DNA of 7,253 nt from Legionellaceae bacterium (GCA_947505025.1 CANNIJ010000077.1:1-7253); one strand, 5' to 3'. Positions 1-5,757 are shown, numbered from the stretch's first letter. Numbers and translations: made by a program. Notes: generated by a model from the sequence alone, not told the origin.

Positions 1-201
1 AGAAACTTAGTCCCGGTTTCTGGGGATTTTGTCTTAATAAACGTGGATAATTCGCCCGTTATATTCCGGCAGCTGCTGATCAAGCAAGATCTATCAATGA
101 CTAAATGCCTGAATCCGAGTCATCCTGACTATCAATTGCGACAACTGACGACGCAGGCACGTTGCTTGGCAACTTTAGTGCAAACACGCAATCATCAATA
201 G
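1..201 (+). CDS. C-terminal fragment of LexA/CI-like repressor, S24 peptidase family (5'-truncated by window edge)
   Basis: An open frame runs from the first base to a TAG at 199-201 (66 residues) with no internal stop. Its pattern fits the C-terminal half of the S24 peptidase domain of LexA and phage CI-type repressors. SGDFVLINVD (residues 7-16) matches the strand after the catalytic Ser region. PVIFRQL (19-25) sits where the family has a VTFKQL/VTVKRL-like strand, KCLNPSHPDYQL (36-47) matches the 'PLNPxYPxIEL' segment, and CLATLVQTRN (55-64) matches the final 'GVVV' strand. The HTH domain and catalytic Ser would lie upstream of the window. The residue aligned with the catalytic Lys is Arg23, so self-cleavage may be lost or may work differently. 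Its last 101 bases overlap the convergent 115-residue ORF. The assignment rests on motif spacing only; the identity of any regulon or prophage cannot be seen. Confidence 0.62.
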   Translation, partial: RNLVPVSGDFVLINVDNSPVIFRQLLIKQDLSMTKCLNPSHPDYQLRQLTTQARCLATLVQTRNHQ

Positions 202-448
202 CTTGCTCGTTAACCGCTGTACTAACAATTGTAATCAAATCCTTGCGGCTCAGCTCTAACAATAGTTCTGTTTTCTTATATAGATCTTGAGCGCTAATTG
301 TAATTAACTGCCGGTTCTTCAGTAATACAAAGTTTGTTTTGCCAGCACAGAGCTCTTGACGAAGAATGATCGTTTCAATCCTCAGCAGAAAATATCGGGT
401 TTTGTGCAAACAATTCAAAATAAGAAGCTTTAATTTGATCCAATCCAT
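101..448 (-). CDS. hypothetical protein, 115 aa
   Basis: I do not recognise this protein. It starts with a hydrophobic and basic N-terminus (MDWIKLKLLILNCLHK) and continues with a stretch resembling a small mixed alpha/beta domain (TNFVLLKNRQLITISAQDLY, about residues 39-58). It ends in a Ser/Asp-rich tail (SQDDSDSGI). It lies downstream of lpoA on the same strand, where many gammaproteobacteria carry yraN, but it lacks the YraN/UPF0102 nuclease motifs (no GEIDLI or VFVEV). A promoter-like pair at 493-520 would give a leader of roughly 38 bases. The Shine-Dalgarno at the ATG is weak; a better one (AAAGGA, 478-483) faces a 3-codon reading frame instead. The last third overlaps the convergent S24-family gene, which is unusual and lowers confidence. 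It is either a small lineage-specific gene or a chance or decayed ORF. Confidence 0.42.
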   Translation of the reverse strand: MDWIKLKLLILNCLHKTRYFLLRIETIILRQELCAGKTNFVLLKNRQLITISAQDLYKKTELLLELSRKDLITIVSTAVNEQAIDDCVFALKLPSNVPASSVVAIDSQDDSDSGI

Positions 449-492
449 GGCTTTAAGACCTATATGCTCATAAACATTCCTTTATAGTATGT

Positions 493-520
493 ATAATAAC
501 AACTCTATTGTTATTTGCAA
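493..520 (-). promoter_or_regulatory. candidate sigma70 promoter for the 115-aa ORF
   Basis: On the minus strand TTGCAA (520-515) is followed after 16 bases by TATTAT (498-493). Both are close to the sigma70 consensus, and the predicted start of transcription is near 486, about 38 bases upstream of the ATG at 448. Almost the entire spacer is occupied by an inverted repeat, so the promoter could be repressor controlled. This is a consensus match only. Confidence 0.4.
495..515. repeat. perfect 8-bp inverted repeat, possible operator
   Basis: AATAACAA (495-502) is repeated as its exact reverse complement TTGTTATT (508-515), separated by 5 bases (CTCTA). The dyad lies between the -35 and -10 elements of the candidate minus-strand promoter, which is the usual place for a repressor operator. 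It is AT-rich, so chance occurrence is possible. It has no U-tract and does not look like a terminator. Confidence 0.35.
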
Positions 521-543
521 GCACTAAGTTGCATTATCAGCCA

Positions 544-568
544 GCTGTTCGAAAAACAATCGAACAGC
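544..568 (-). terminator. hairpin at the 3' end of lpoA, weak terminator candidate
   Basis: GCTGTTCG (544-551) and CGAACAGC (561-568) form a perfect 8-bp stem with a 9-base loop. It lies directly after the lpoA stop codon (572-570). No T-run follows on the minus strand, so it is not a canonical intrinsic terminator. It may be a 3'-end stabilising or processing hairpin, or a Rho-dependent end. Confidence 0.33.
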
Positions 569-569
569 C

Positions 570-2357
570 CTATGGCATCAGGCGTGTTGCCAGGCCCTGT
601 TTAAATTGGCCAAAGACCAGTCTACGCATAATATGGTTACCCACTGACAAGTATAAAACTTCTTCATTGAGTCCAGCCGCGGGGAAAACCAATAAGGTAT
701 TCATGCGCTGAGAAAGAAGAAAACTATCCATGCCCAGGGCGTATAGTCTGGTATAACTATTCAAAGGTTCAGGCCAATTGCGTTCACTGATCTCACGTGC
801 ATGAAACATCCCCGGCATATCACAAAAGATCACTCCATCTAAATCTCGATCTTTCATGGCATTTGGGCTGCCAGAATAAACATTTGAAGTGGCATAAATC
901 GGTATATTACCAGCATAGTAGTACTTAATTAACGGCACTATTTGTCGAGCCACAGATGGGTATGCGACTAAAATAATCACATCAAAATCCTGGCGTCGCA
1001 GCGGGGCATCTGCTGCGTGCATTGCAGATGCATCATGTGGATTTATTTTTTTAGGTGGCTCAGCTGAGGCATGCAATAGCAGTCGAATGGAATTATTTAA
1101 ACCTTTTGTTTGACCATAATGCAGCGTCTCAACCAAAGTTCCGCCCTGAGAATTCCAGATAGAAGAGAATGCGTATAGTACATCATCCCCCCACGAGCCC
1201 TCGGGTACAATAATCAAAGCTCGTTTATGCCCAGCTTGGCCTGCACGTACTGCGATTTGCCGCGCTTCATTGACCGGAGATAAGCCAAATGTGTATGCCT
1301 TAGATTTAGACTCAACTTCATTGAGTAACAACGTGGGTACTGGATGCGGCATGCCAGCTACTTGAGCTACATCAGATTTACTTAGTGGCCCCACAATAAA
1401 ATCTGCACCCTGTTCAACAGCACGTCTATATAAATTAGCCGCTGAATATATATAAGTATCATATGCTTGCACGCTAACAAAAGCCGTGTTACCACTTGCA
1501 TCATAGGCTGCCATAAAACCATCACGAATAGCTCCCCCAGGACCAGCTAATGGGCCCGTTAATGGTAGTAGTAAAGCAATATGTTTAGGTTTGGGCGATA
1601 ATGCCGGTGCCAAGGTTTCCAGCGCGGCGGGGAAAAACTTTTGTGCAGGATGGCTGGGGAATTCTGTCTGCCAATGTTCTATATCTGTCAACATCGCCTG
1701 ACCAGTTGGATAGCTTTTGCGTGCAACCAAAGCAAGGTTGATCCATCCAGCGAAGAGCGTATGATGATCAACTTCGAGATTAATCATACGCAGCTCACCG
1801 TCGGATATAGTGATTAGTGATAGCCATAATGCACGTCTATTATTATTTTTTGACGTCTCATCAGGCAATAATGCGTCTAACTTGATGCGTTCACGCACGC
1901 TGGCAGCGGGTTGTTGGATCAATTGATAAGCATACGCCAGCATGTCATGATATTGAACTTGATAATACAGTGGTAATGCAGATAAAGTTTTTATTTTAGA
2001 CAAGCATTGAATCGCTGTTCTTGGCTGACTGCGTAAAATATATGATTTAGCCAGTAATAGATTTTTTTCATCTTGGATCACTGGCGTCATAGGATCAAGA
2101 TTGGCGAGTAACTTTTGCCCTGGTTGCCATTGTCCGTCATAAATAAACCGCCCGGCAGCCATTAACTGTAGGGATTGCTTTTCTAGACCAGTTTGATGTT
2201 CAGACAAAGCCAAATAAGCGTTGGCGGGCATGGTGAAGGGGCTACTTAATGATTGACTATGCGTTGTGACTGAGCTCAGATTGGCACATTGAACCAACAG
2301 TAATGAGCATGACAGGCATAAAAAACGCAAAAAATGGTTATAGTAAGTTATTTTCAC
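570..2357 (-). CDS. lpoA: LpoA, outer-membrane lipoprotein activator of penicillin-binding protein 1A
   Basis: LpoA is an outer-membrane lipoprotein that reaches through the periplasm to stimulate the peptidoglycan synthase PBP1A. I chose the GTG at 2357 (595 aa): it has GGGA 6 bases upstream and gives a standard lipoprotein signal (basic VKITYYNHFLR, then FLCLSCSLLLVQC with Cys24). ATG at 2372 is the alternative; the longest frame, from 2444, overlaps rsmI and is unlikely. Residues about 45-245 are the helical TPR-like domain. From about 258 a periplasmic-binding-protein fold begins (HIALLLPLTGPLAG, then GADFIVGPL, VIILVAYPS, and a C-terminal LYALGMDSF). It is shorter than the E. coli protein (678 aa). 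The residue before the lipidated Cys is Gln, which is atypical. It is divergent from rsmI, as in E. coli. The family call is secure; the exact start is less so. Confidence 0.9.
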   Translation of the reverse strand: MKITYYNHFLRFLCLSCSLLLVQCANLSSVTTHSQSLSSPFTMPANAYLALSEHQTGLEKQSLQLMAAGRFIYDGQWQPGQKLLANLDPMTPVIQDEKNLLLAKSYILRSQPRTAIQCLSKIKTLSALPLYYQVQYHDMLAYAYQLIQQPAASVRERIKLDALLPDETSKNNNRRALWLSLITISDGELRMINLEVDHHTLFAGWINLALVARKSYPTGQAMLTDIEHWQTEFPSHPAQKFFPAALETLAPALSPKPKHIALLLPLTGPLAGPGGAIRDGFMAAYDASGNTAFVSVQAYDTYIYSAANLYRRAVEQGADFIVGPLSKSDVAQVAGMPHPVPTLLLNEVESKSKAYTFGLSPVNEARQIAVRAGQAGHKRALIIVPEGSWGDDVLYAFSSIWNSQGGTLVETLHYGQTKGLNNSIRLLLHASAEPPKKINPHDASAMHAADAPLRRQDFDVIILVAYPSVARQIVPLIKYYYAGNIPIYATSNVYSGSPNAMKDRDLDGVIFCDMPGMFHAREISERNWPEPLNSYTRLYALGMDSFLLSQRMNTLLVFPAAGLNEEVLYLSVGNHIMRRLVFGQFKQGLATRLMP

Positions 2358-2385
2358 AAGCGTTCCCAACATAAAAGAAGATAAG

Positions 2386-2414
2386 AGAATAAACGATGAA
2401 TCAAACTTCAGCAA
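2386..2414 (-). promoter_or_regulatory. candidate lpoA promoter overlapping the rsmI start codon
   Basis: On the minus strand TTGCTG (2414-2409) and TATTCT (2391-2386) are spaced by 17 bases. Transcription would begin near 2379, giving a leader of about 22 bases before the GTG at 2357, but only about 7 before the ATG at 2372. That spacing favours the GTG start. The element covers the rsmI ATG (2396-2398), so RNA polymerase at lpoA and expression of rsmI would compete. It is a consensus match only. Confidence 0.35.
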
Positions 2415-3247
2415 GAAAACCCGGCATTCTTTATATTGTGGCAACCCCGATTGGGCATCAAAAAGATATTAGTCTGCGTGCTATAGATACTTTAACCGAT
2501 GTTGATTTAGTTCTTGCAGAAGACACACGTCACTCAGCACCTTTACTCGCAGGACTGGGGATCAAGAAACCAATGATCTCTCTTCATGCTCACAATGAAT
2601 CTGTAAAAGTTGATCAAATAATCAACCTGCTCAGCTCAGGAAAAAACTTAGCACTTATTAGTGATGCTGGTACACCGCTCATCAGCGATCCTGGATATCT
2701 ACTGGTGAAACAAGCAAGAGAACAAGGTATATCCGTTGTACCTGTGCCTGGTGCATGTGCTTTAATTGCCGCACTTAGTGCAGCAGGTCTACCCAGTGAT
2801 ACATTTACTTTTTATGGTTTTTTACCAGCAAAATCGTGCTCTAGACTTGATAAACTACGTGAAGCAAGCCTATCACCGCACACATTGATTTTTTATGAGT
2901 CTACACATCGTATACTTAACAGTCTAGTTGATATATCTAGCATCTTTGGGGTAAATTGTCGTATAGTACTAGCCAAAGAACTAACTAAACAATTTGAAAA
3001 CATTATTACCGGCACATGTTCCGAGCTAGATACTTGGCTACGTGATGATCCAGGTCATTGCAAAGGGGAGTTTGTTCTATTGATTCCACCTAGACCATCA
3101 AGCCTGACTAACGATAACTCGCAGCTAATTTTGGCCATTTTATTAAAAGAATTACCTTTAAAGCAAGCCGTTAACTTGGCAGGTCAAATTACCTCAATTC
3201 CTAAAAACACTCTGTACAAAACAGCATTATCCATGACATTAGAATAA
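2396..3247 (+). CDS. rsmI: 16S rRNA (cytidine-1402 2'-O)-methyltransferase RsmI
   Basis: RsmI uses S-adenosylmethionine to 2'-O-methylate C1402 in the decoding centre of 16S rRNA. The 283 residues match the family length (286 in E. coli) and the order of its tetrapyrrole-methylase-fold motifs: VATPIG (15-20), AEDTRHS (41-47), SDAGTPLISDPG (89-100), VPVPGACALIAAL (116-128), FYESTHRI (166-173), KELTKQFE (194-201) and KGEFVLLI (223-230). The usually conserved PIGN is PIGH here (His21). The ATG at 2396 gives the short variable N-terminus normal for the family, although its ribosome binding site is weak (GAGA). It probably forms a transcription unit with the astacin-like gene 12 bases downstream. 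Its promoter must lie within the 5' part of lpoA; I could not identify it with confidence. Confidence 0.95.
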   Translation: MNQTSARKPGILYIVATPIGHQKDISLRAIDTLTDVDLVLAEDTRHSAPLLAGLGIKKPMISLHAHNESVKVDQIINLLSSGKNLALISDAGTPLISDPGYLLVKQAREQGISVVPVPGACALIAALSAAGLPSDTFTFYGFLPAKSCSRLDKLREASLSPHTLIFYESTHRILNSLVDISSIFGVNCRIVLAKELTKQFENIITGTCSELDTWLRDDPGHCKGEFVLLIPPRPSSLTNDNSQLILAILLKELPLKQAVNLAGQITSIPKNTLYKTALSMTLE

Positions 3248-3253
3248 AGGAGT
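3246..3253 (+). promoter_or_regulatory. strong ribosome binding site of the astacin-like gene, overlapping the rsmI stop
   Basis: AAAGGAGT is a near-perfect anti-16S match located 6 bases before the ATG at 3260, and it overlaps the last two bases of the rsmI TAA (3245-3247). It fixes the start of the protease gene and suggests that both genes are read from one transcript, with the protease translated much more strongly than rsmI. Confidence 0.75.
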
Positions 3254-3259
3254 AATTTC

Positions 3260-4078
3260 ATGTCAAAACAATTTATTATACTTATAATTGGCCTAATCTC
3301 AATAATCCCGACAGTAGCCGGATCAGTTTCGCTGGGACATGTATTAGTCGCAACAACACTGCATGGTTTTCAGGATGTGGTGTATGAGAAAAAACACGGA
3401 GATGCTGTGGTGGAAGATGACATCATTCTTAAGCCATTATCGATATTAAATCCTCCTGGAACAACACCGCCACATGCATTGATCTTATTACGCCTGGGTG
3501 GAGCACCCTGGCCAAAAGGTATTATCCCATTTACTTTCGATCCAAATTTACCTTTAGAGACCAAGCTAGCCGCACTTGATGCGATGAACATATGGCAGAT
3601 GAATACTCGCGTAACATTTGTAGAATTAACTGATGGTAATCATGAGATTTACCCTAATTATGTTGTATTTACGCCGGTAGGAGATAACCAGTGTTCATCT
3701 TATGTTGGGCAACAAGGTGGGGCACAACCAATTAAGTTATCCCTACGTTGTAACAGCATGCGCACCACGCACGAGTTAGGTCATACGCTGGGCTTGTGGC
3801 ACGAGCAATCACGAGCAGATCGAGACAATTATATTCGCATTGTCTGGGAGAACATCAGTGAGGATTATCGTTATAACTTCAGCCAACATCTATCGGATGG
3901 CATAGACTTTGGTGATTATGACTACCAGTCGATTATGCATTATACGTCATATGCATTTTCCAACAACGGAGAAAAAACAATTATTCCATTGCAAGAAAAT
4001 GTAGATATCGGCCAGCGAGATCACCTCAGTAAAAAAGATATCGCTGCGATTAATTCTATGTATCCAGAGCAATCCTAG
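3260..4078 (+). CDS. exported astacin-like zinc metalloprotease (peptidase family M12A)
   Basis: A 272-aa secreted endopeptidase zymogen. Residues 1-21 are a Sec signal peptide (SKQF, hydrophobic core, cleavage likely after VAG). A short propeptide follows with VVEDDIIL (50-57), matching the 'EGDIxL' aspartate-switch motif of bacterial astacins; Asp54 would block the zinc. The catalytic domain begins at WPKGIIPFTFD (84-94). It carries the full zinc signature HELGHTLGLWHEQSRADRD (171-189; ligands His171, His175, His181, catalytic Glu172) and the Met-turn SIMHY (224-228; Met226, Tyr228). Cys145 and Cys164 fit the astacin C64-C84 disulphide; the second family disulphide is absent. It resembles the eukaryote-like astacins known in Legionella (LegP), which suggests a role toward a host or prey; that is inference. 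It follows rsmI in an apparent operon and its stop overlaps that of the convergent gene. Confidence 0.9.
   Translation: MSKQFIILIIGLISIIPTVAGSVSLGHVLVATTLHGFQDVVYEKKHGDAVVEDDIILKPLSILNPPGTTPPHALILLRLGGAPWPKGIIPFTFDPNLPLETKLAALDAMNIWQMNTRVTFVELTDGNHEIYPNYVVFTPVGDNQCSSYVGQQGGAQPIKLSLRCNSMRTTHELGHTLGLWHEQSRADRDNYIRIVWENISEDYRYNFSQHLSDGIDFGDYDYQSIMHYTSYAFSNNGEKTIIPLQENVDIGQRDHLSKKDIAAINSMYPEQS
4075..4078. other. shared stop-codon palindrome of two convergent genes
   Basis: The four bases CTAG supply TAG on the plus strand (4076-4078, end of the astacin-like gene) and TAG on the minus strand (4077-4075, end of the repeat protein). The two genes therefore end in each other with no intergenic space. 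Confidence 0.85.
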
Positions 4079-5517
4079 CGCCGGATTAATGCGGGTGTAA
4101 CACCCGCCGGCAATCTAACTGGTATCAGGAGCATAGACGGGAAAAAACTAAAGTAGTTTGGAGTAAACCCGTACTGTGAAGAGTCGATCCTATGTCTGGT
4201 TTCTCGCAACTCATCAGCAATTAACTGATTAATCTCGGCGTCATGCAGCTTGCCATGGCAAAGTAATGGTCGACCTTTTTTATGATGTGATCTAACGGTT
4301 AATGCATGTAGGTAATTCTCATCGGAAAGATTATCCTTGAGTGATTTAAGAACATGCAAACTTATTTCAGGGGTATAAGTATTTATTGCTTGATGTATAA
4401 CGGTATAACCATGAACATTCTTTTGCATAAATACATCTAAATACTCACTCTCACTGATTACTCCTTTGCTGAGCAAATCTGAAATTATATTTATATAGCA
4501 TTCTAACTTTTCGCGCTTGTGCTGCATTACCAGCTTATGTAATAAGGAATGTCCGGGGCGCAGATTTTTTAAAAGTAATTCTAAATAAACATCTTTTGGT
4601 ATTAATTTTAGAGAAAAAGCCTGGGCAAACAGACTCAACCCCAATGTGAAATTTTCTGTGCTGCCGTATAGAGATAATAGATCAAGTAATCTATCACCAT
4701 TATCATTAGTAACCAGCAATAAACTAATGATGTCAGCTTTAGATATAACTTGATTATCTAAATTTAGCTGTAACTCTTCTATATAAATCCCAACAATACT
4801 TGGATCTAATGCCATTAAAGTCAAACTAAAAGTAGTGAAACTTAAATTAGACTTAAACTGTATTTTAGCAGCATTCGAATTGGAATATGCCGAGTAACTG
4901 GAGCCGCTGACTCTAATCCTGGACAACAGCAATGAGTGATAATCCAGACCAAATAAACATCCCAAAGCCATCATACGCTTTATCGAGTCAAAATAAATCC
5001 TGAGCTTTTCTGCGTTCCCCAGGGTTAGTAACCAACATAATTCATTATAGCCATCATTAGTTGAACTCATCATAAATTGATTATAATCAAGTCCGCAAAT
5101 AGACCCTTTGATCATTAACTGATATGTTGAGTATAAGAATTGTCTAAACAGTTCAACTGGAGCACGTAGGCTTGCATGATGCAATAAATTATGTCCAAGA
5201 TAATTTTTATTACAAAGCAAATAAACCAGTGTTTTGTTATTGCTATTCTCGTCCAGATCAGACGCTTTAGACAGCAATAACTTCATTACATAATCCTGTT
5301 TTCCAACACCATCTGGCGCACTTATTTCAAACAACTTAGATAATATGGTGTTTCCATCGTTAAACTTGAAGCGGATTGTTCCGTGTTCTAGCTGACTGAC
5401 AAACAAACTAATCTCATCCTTAAACTTACCGTATTTTACAAAACAGACAACCTTAGCCATAAAACCATTCATATAAATATCTATCAAACCAACTAACTGA
5501 AGATTATTAACTGGCAT
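4075..5517 (-). CDS. ankyrin-like tandem-repeat protein, 480 aa, unknown function
   Basis: I recognise no named family, but the protein is built from regular units of about 48 residues. The Gly anchors fall at positions 108, 156, 205, 274, 322, 370 and 415. They begin segments such as GHNLLHHAS, GYNELCWLL, GDRLLDLLS, GHSLLHKLV and GYTVIHQAI. Each is preceded by a helix of the type 'kGxIsxxdYlxLLlxxNxxG', for example KGVISESEYLDVFMQKN (351-367). GxxLLHxA is the ankyrin signature; the extra 15 residues per unit make this an expanded variant. The 205-274 unit carries about 20 extra residues. There is no signal peptide or membrane segment, so it is probably cytosolic or delivered by a non-Sec route. 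The start ATG has AAGG 8 bases upstream. Its last codons lie in a GC-rich hairpin and may be a recent extension. Host-directed effector function is plausible but unproven. Confidence 0.75.
   Translation of the reverse strand: MPVNNLQLVGLIDIYMNGFMAKVVCFVKYGKFKDEISLFVSQLEHGTIRFKFNDGNTILSKLFEISAPDGVGKQDYVMKLLLSKASDLDENSNNKTLVYLLCNKNYLGHNLLHHASLRAPVELFRQFLYSTYQLMIKGSICGLDYNQFMMSSTNDGYNELCWLLTLGNAEKLRIYFDSIKRMMALGCLFGLDYHSLLLSRIRVSGSSYSAYSNSNAAKIQFKSNLSFTTFSLTLMALDPSIVGIYIEELQLNLDNQVISKADIISLLLVTNDNGDRLLDLLSLYGSTENFTLGLSLFAQAFSLKLIPKDVYLELLLKNLRPGHSLLHKLVMQHKREKLECYINIISDLLSKGVISESEYLDVFMQKNVHGYTVIHQAINTYTPEISLHVLKSLKDNLSDENYLHALTVRSHHKKGRPLLCHGKLHDAEINQLIADELRETRHRIDSSQYGFTPNYFSFFPSMLLIPVRLPAGVTPALIRR
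4080..4111. terminator. GC-rich hairpin at the convergent gene ends, bidirectional terminator or REP-like candidate
   Basis: GCGGGTG (4091-4097) pairs with CACCCGC (4101-4107) around a 3-base loop. An outer GCCG/CGGC pairing (4080-4083 with 4108-4111) adds 4 bp with a 7-base one-sided bulge. The segment is clearly more GC-rich than its surroundings. It starts directly after the protease stop codon but lies inside the last codons of the minus-strand gene. Neither side carries a T-run, so termination would not be canonical. The bulged-stem shape also resembles REP-type elements. Confidence 0.4.
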
Positions 5518-5551
5518 TATTTGACCTTATTGTATCGTAGTTATGGTTAGC

Positions 5552-5580
5552 ATAATAAATGGATTTAGTGCCCGAGTAAA
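5552..5580 (-). promoter_or_regulatory. candidate promoter for the ankyrin-like gene
   Basis: TTTACT (5580-5575) and TATTAT (5557-5552) on the minus strand are separated by 17 bases. The start of transcription would be near 5545 with a leader of about 28 bases to the ATG at 5517. It overlaps the 3' end of the small decayed ORF upstream. It is a consensus match only. Confidence 0.38.
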
Positions 5581-5621
5581 GAGCAACACTCAGCTAACTC
5601 TTGCTTGAAATGTAATCCATT
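5558..5621. repeat. 8-bp inverted repeat with long loop in the intergenic region
   Basis: AATGGATT (5558-5565) recurs as AATCCATT (5614-5621). A second dyad overlaps it: GTTAGC (5546-5551) with GCTAAC (5593-5598). The arms are far apart and the two dyads are mutually competing, so this may be chance or a remnant of structure rather than a functional RNA. Confidence 0.22.
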
Positions 5622-5711
5622 AACCAACTCATTCTCTTTTTGGCTGGCTTCAGGTAAATGTAAACCTTTGGTAGATTGTAGCTACTTATAGAAAAAAGAC
5701 AGGTAATTCAT
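5565..5711 (-). pseudogene. possible small decayed ORF with internal amber codon
   Basis: On the minus strand an ATG at 5711 opens a 48-codon frame (MNYLSFFYK, then TAG at 5684-5682, then LQSTKGLHLPEASQKENELV and NGLHFKQELAECCSLLGH) ending in TAA at 5567-5565. The 38 codons after the amber have a balanced, protein-like composition, unlike random AT-rich sequence. GLHLPEA and GLHFKQELAE look like a weak internal duplication. I do not recognise the sequence and the ribosome binding site is poor. It lies 47 bases upstream of the ankyrin-like gene on the same strand, so it may be the remnant of an operon partner. Alternatives are chance or an amber readthrough product. Confidence 0.28.
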
Positions 5712-5712
5712 C

Positions 5713-5718
5713 TATAAT
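5713..5718 (+). promoter_or_regulatory. candidate -10 element of the yqgE-ruvX operon
   Basis: A perfect TATAAT lies about 40 bases upstream of the first yqgE ATG. No good -35 hexamer is found at 16-18 bases, so if it is a promoter it is weak or activator dependent. The rest of the 240-base intergenic region shows no better plus-strand candidate. Confidence 0.35.
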
Positions 5719-5757
5719 TAAATAATAACTTTTGCAATCAATTGGCTGGGCCATCAT

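Noticed and set aside
1..21. Inverted repeat AGAAAC / GTTTCT at the left edge
   Set aside because: It lies inside the S24-like coding frame, is only 6 bp and has no T-run, so it is not a convincing terminator.
508..711. Plus-strand ORF of 67 aa opposite the end of lpoA
   Set aside because: It is antisense to the conserved C-terminal coding region of lpoA, has no recognisable motif and no ribosome binding site of note.
2373..2444. N-terminal extension of lpoA to the ATG at 2444
   Set aside because: It would overlap rsmI and place an unneeded segment before the lipoprotein signal peptide; the GTG at 2357 or the ATG at 2372 fits better.
3370..3591. Minus-strand ORF of 73 aa inside the astacin-like gene
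   Set aside because: It is a shadow frame of a gene with clear catalytic motifs and has low-complexity Ser/Gly content.
5518..5757. Possible structured RNA or riboswitch in the 240-base intergenic region
   Set aside because: The dyads are short, far apart and mutually exclusive, and I recognise no riboswitch or sRNA consensus; part of the region is better explained as a decayed ORF.
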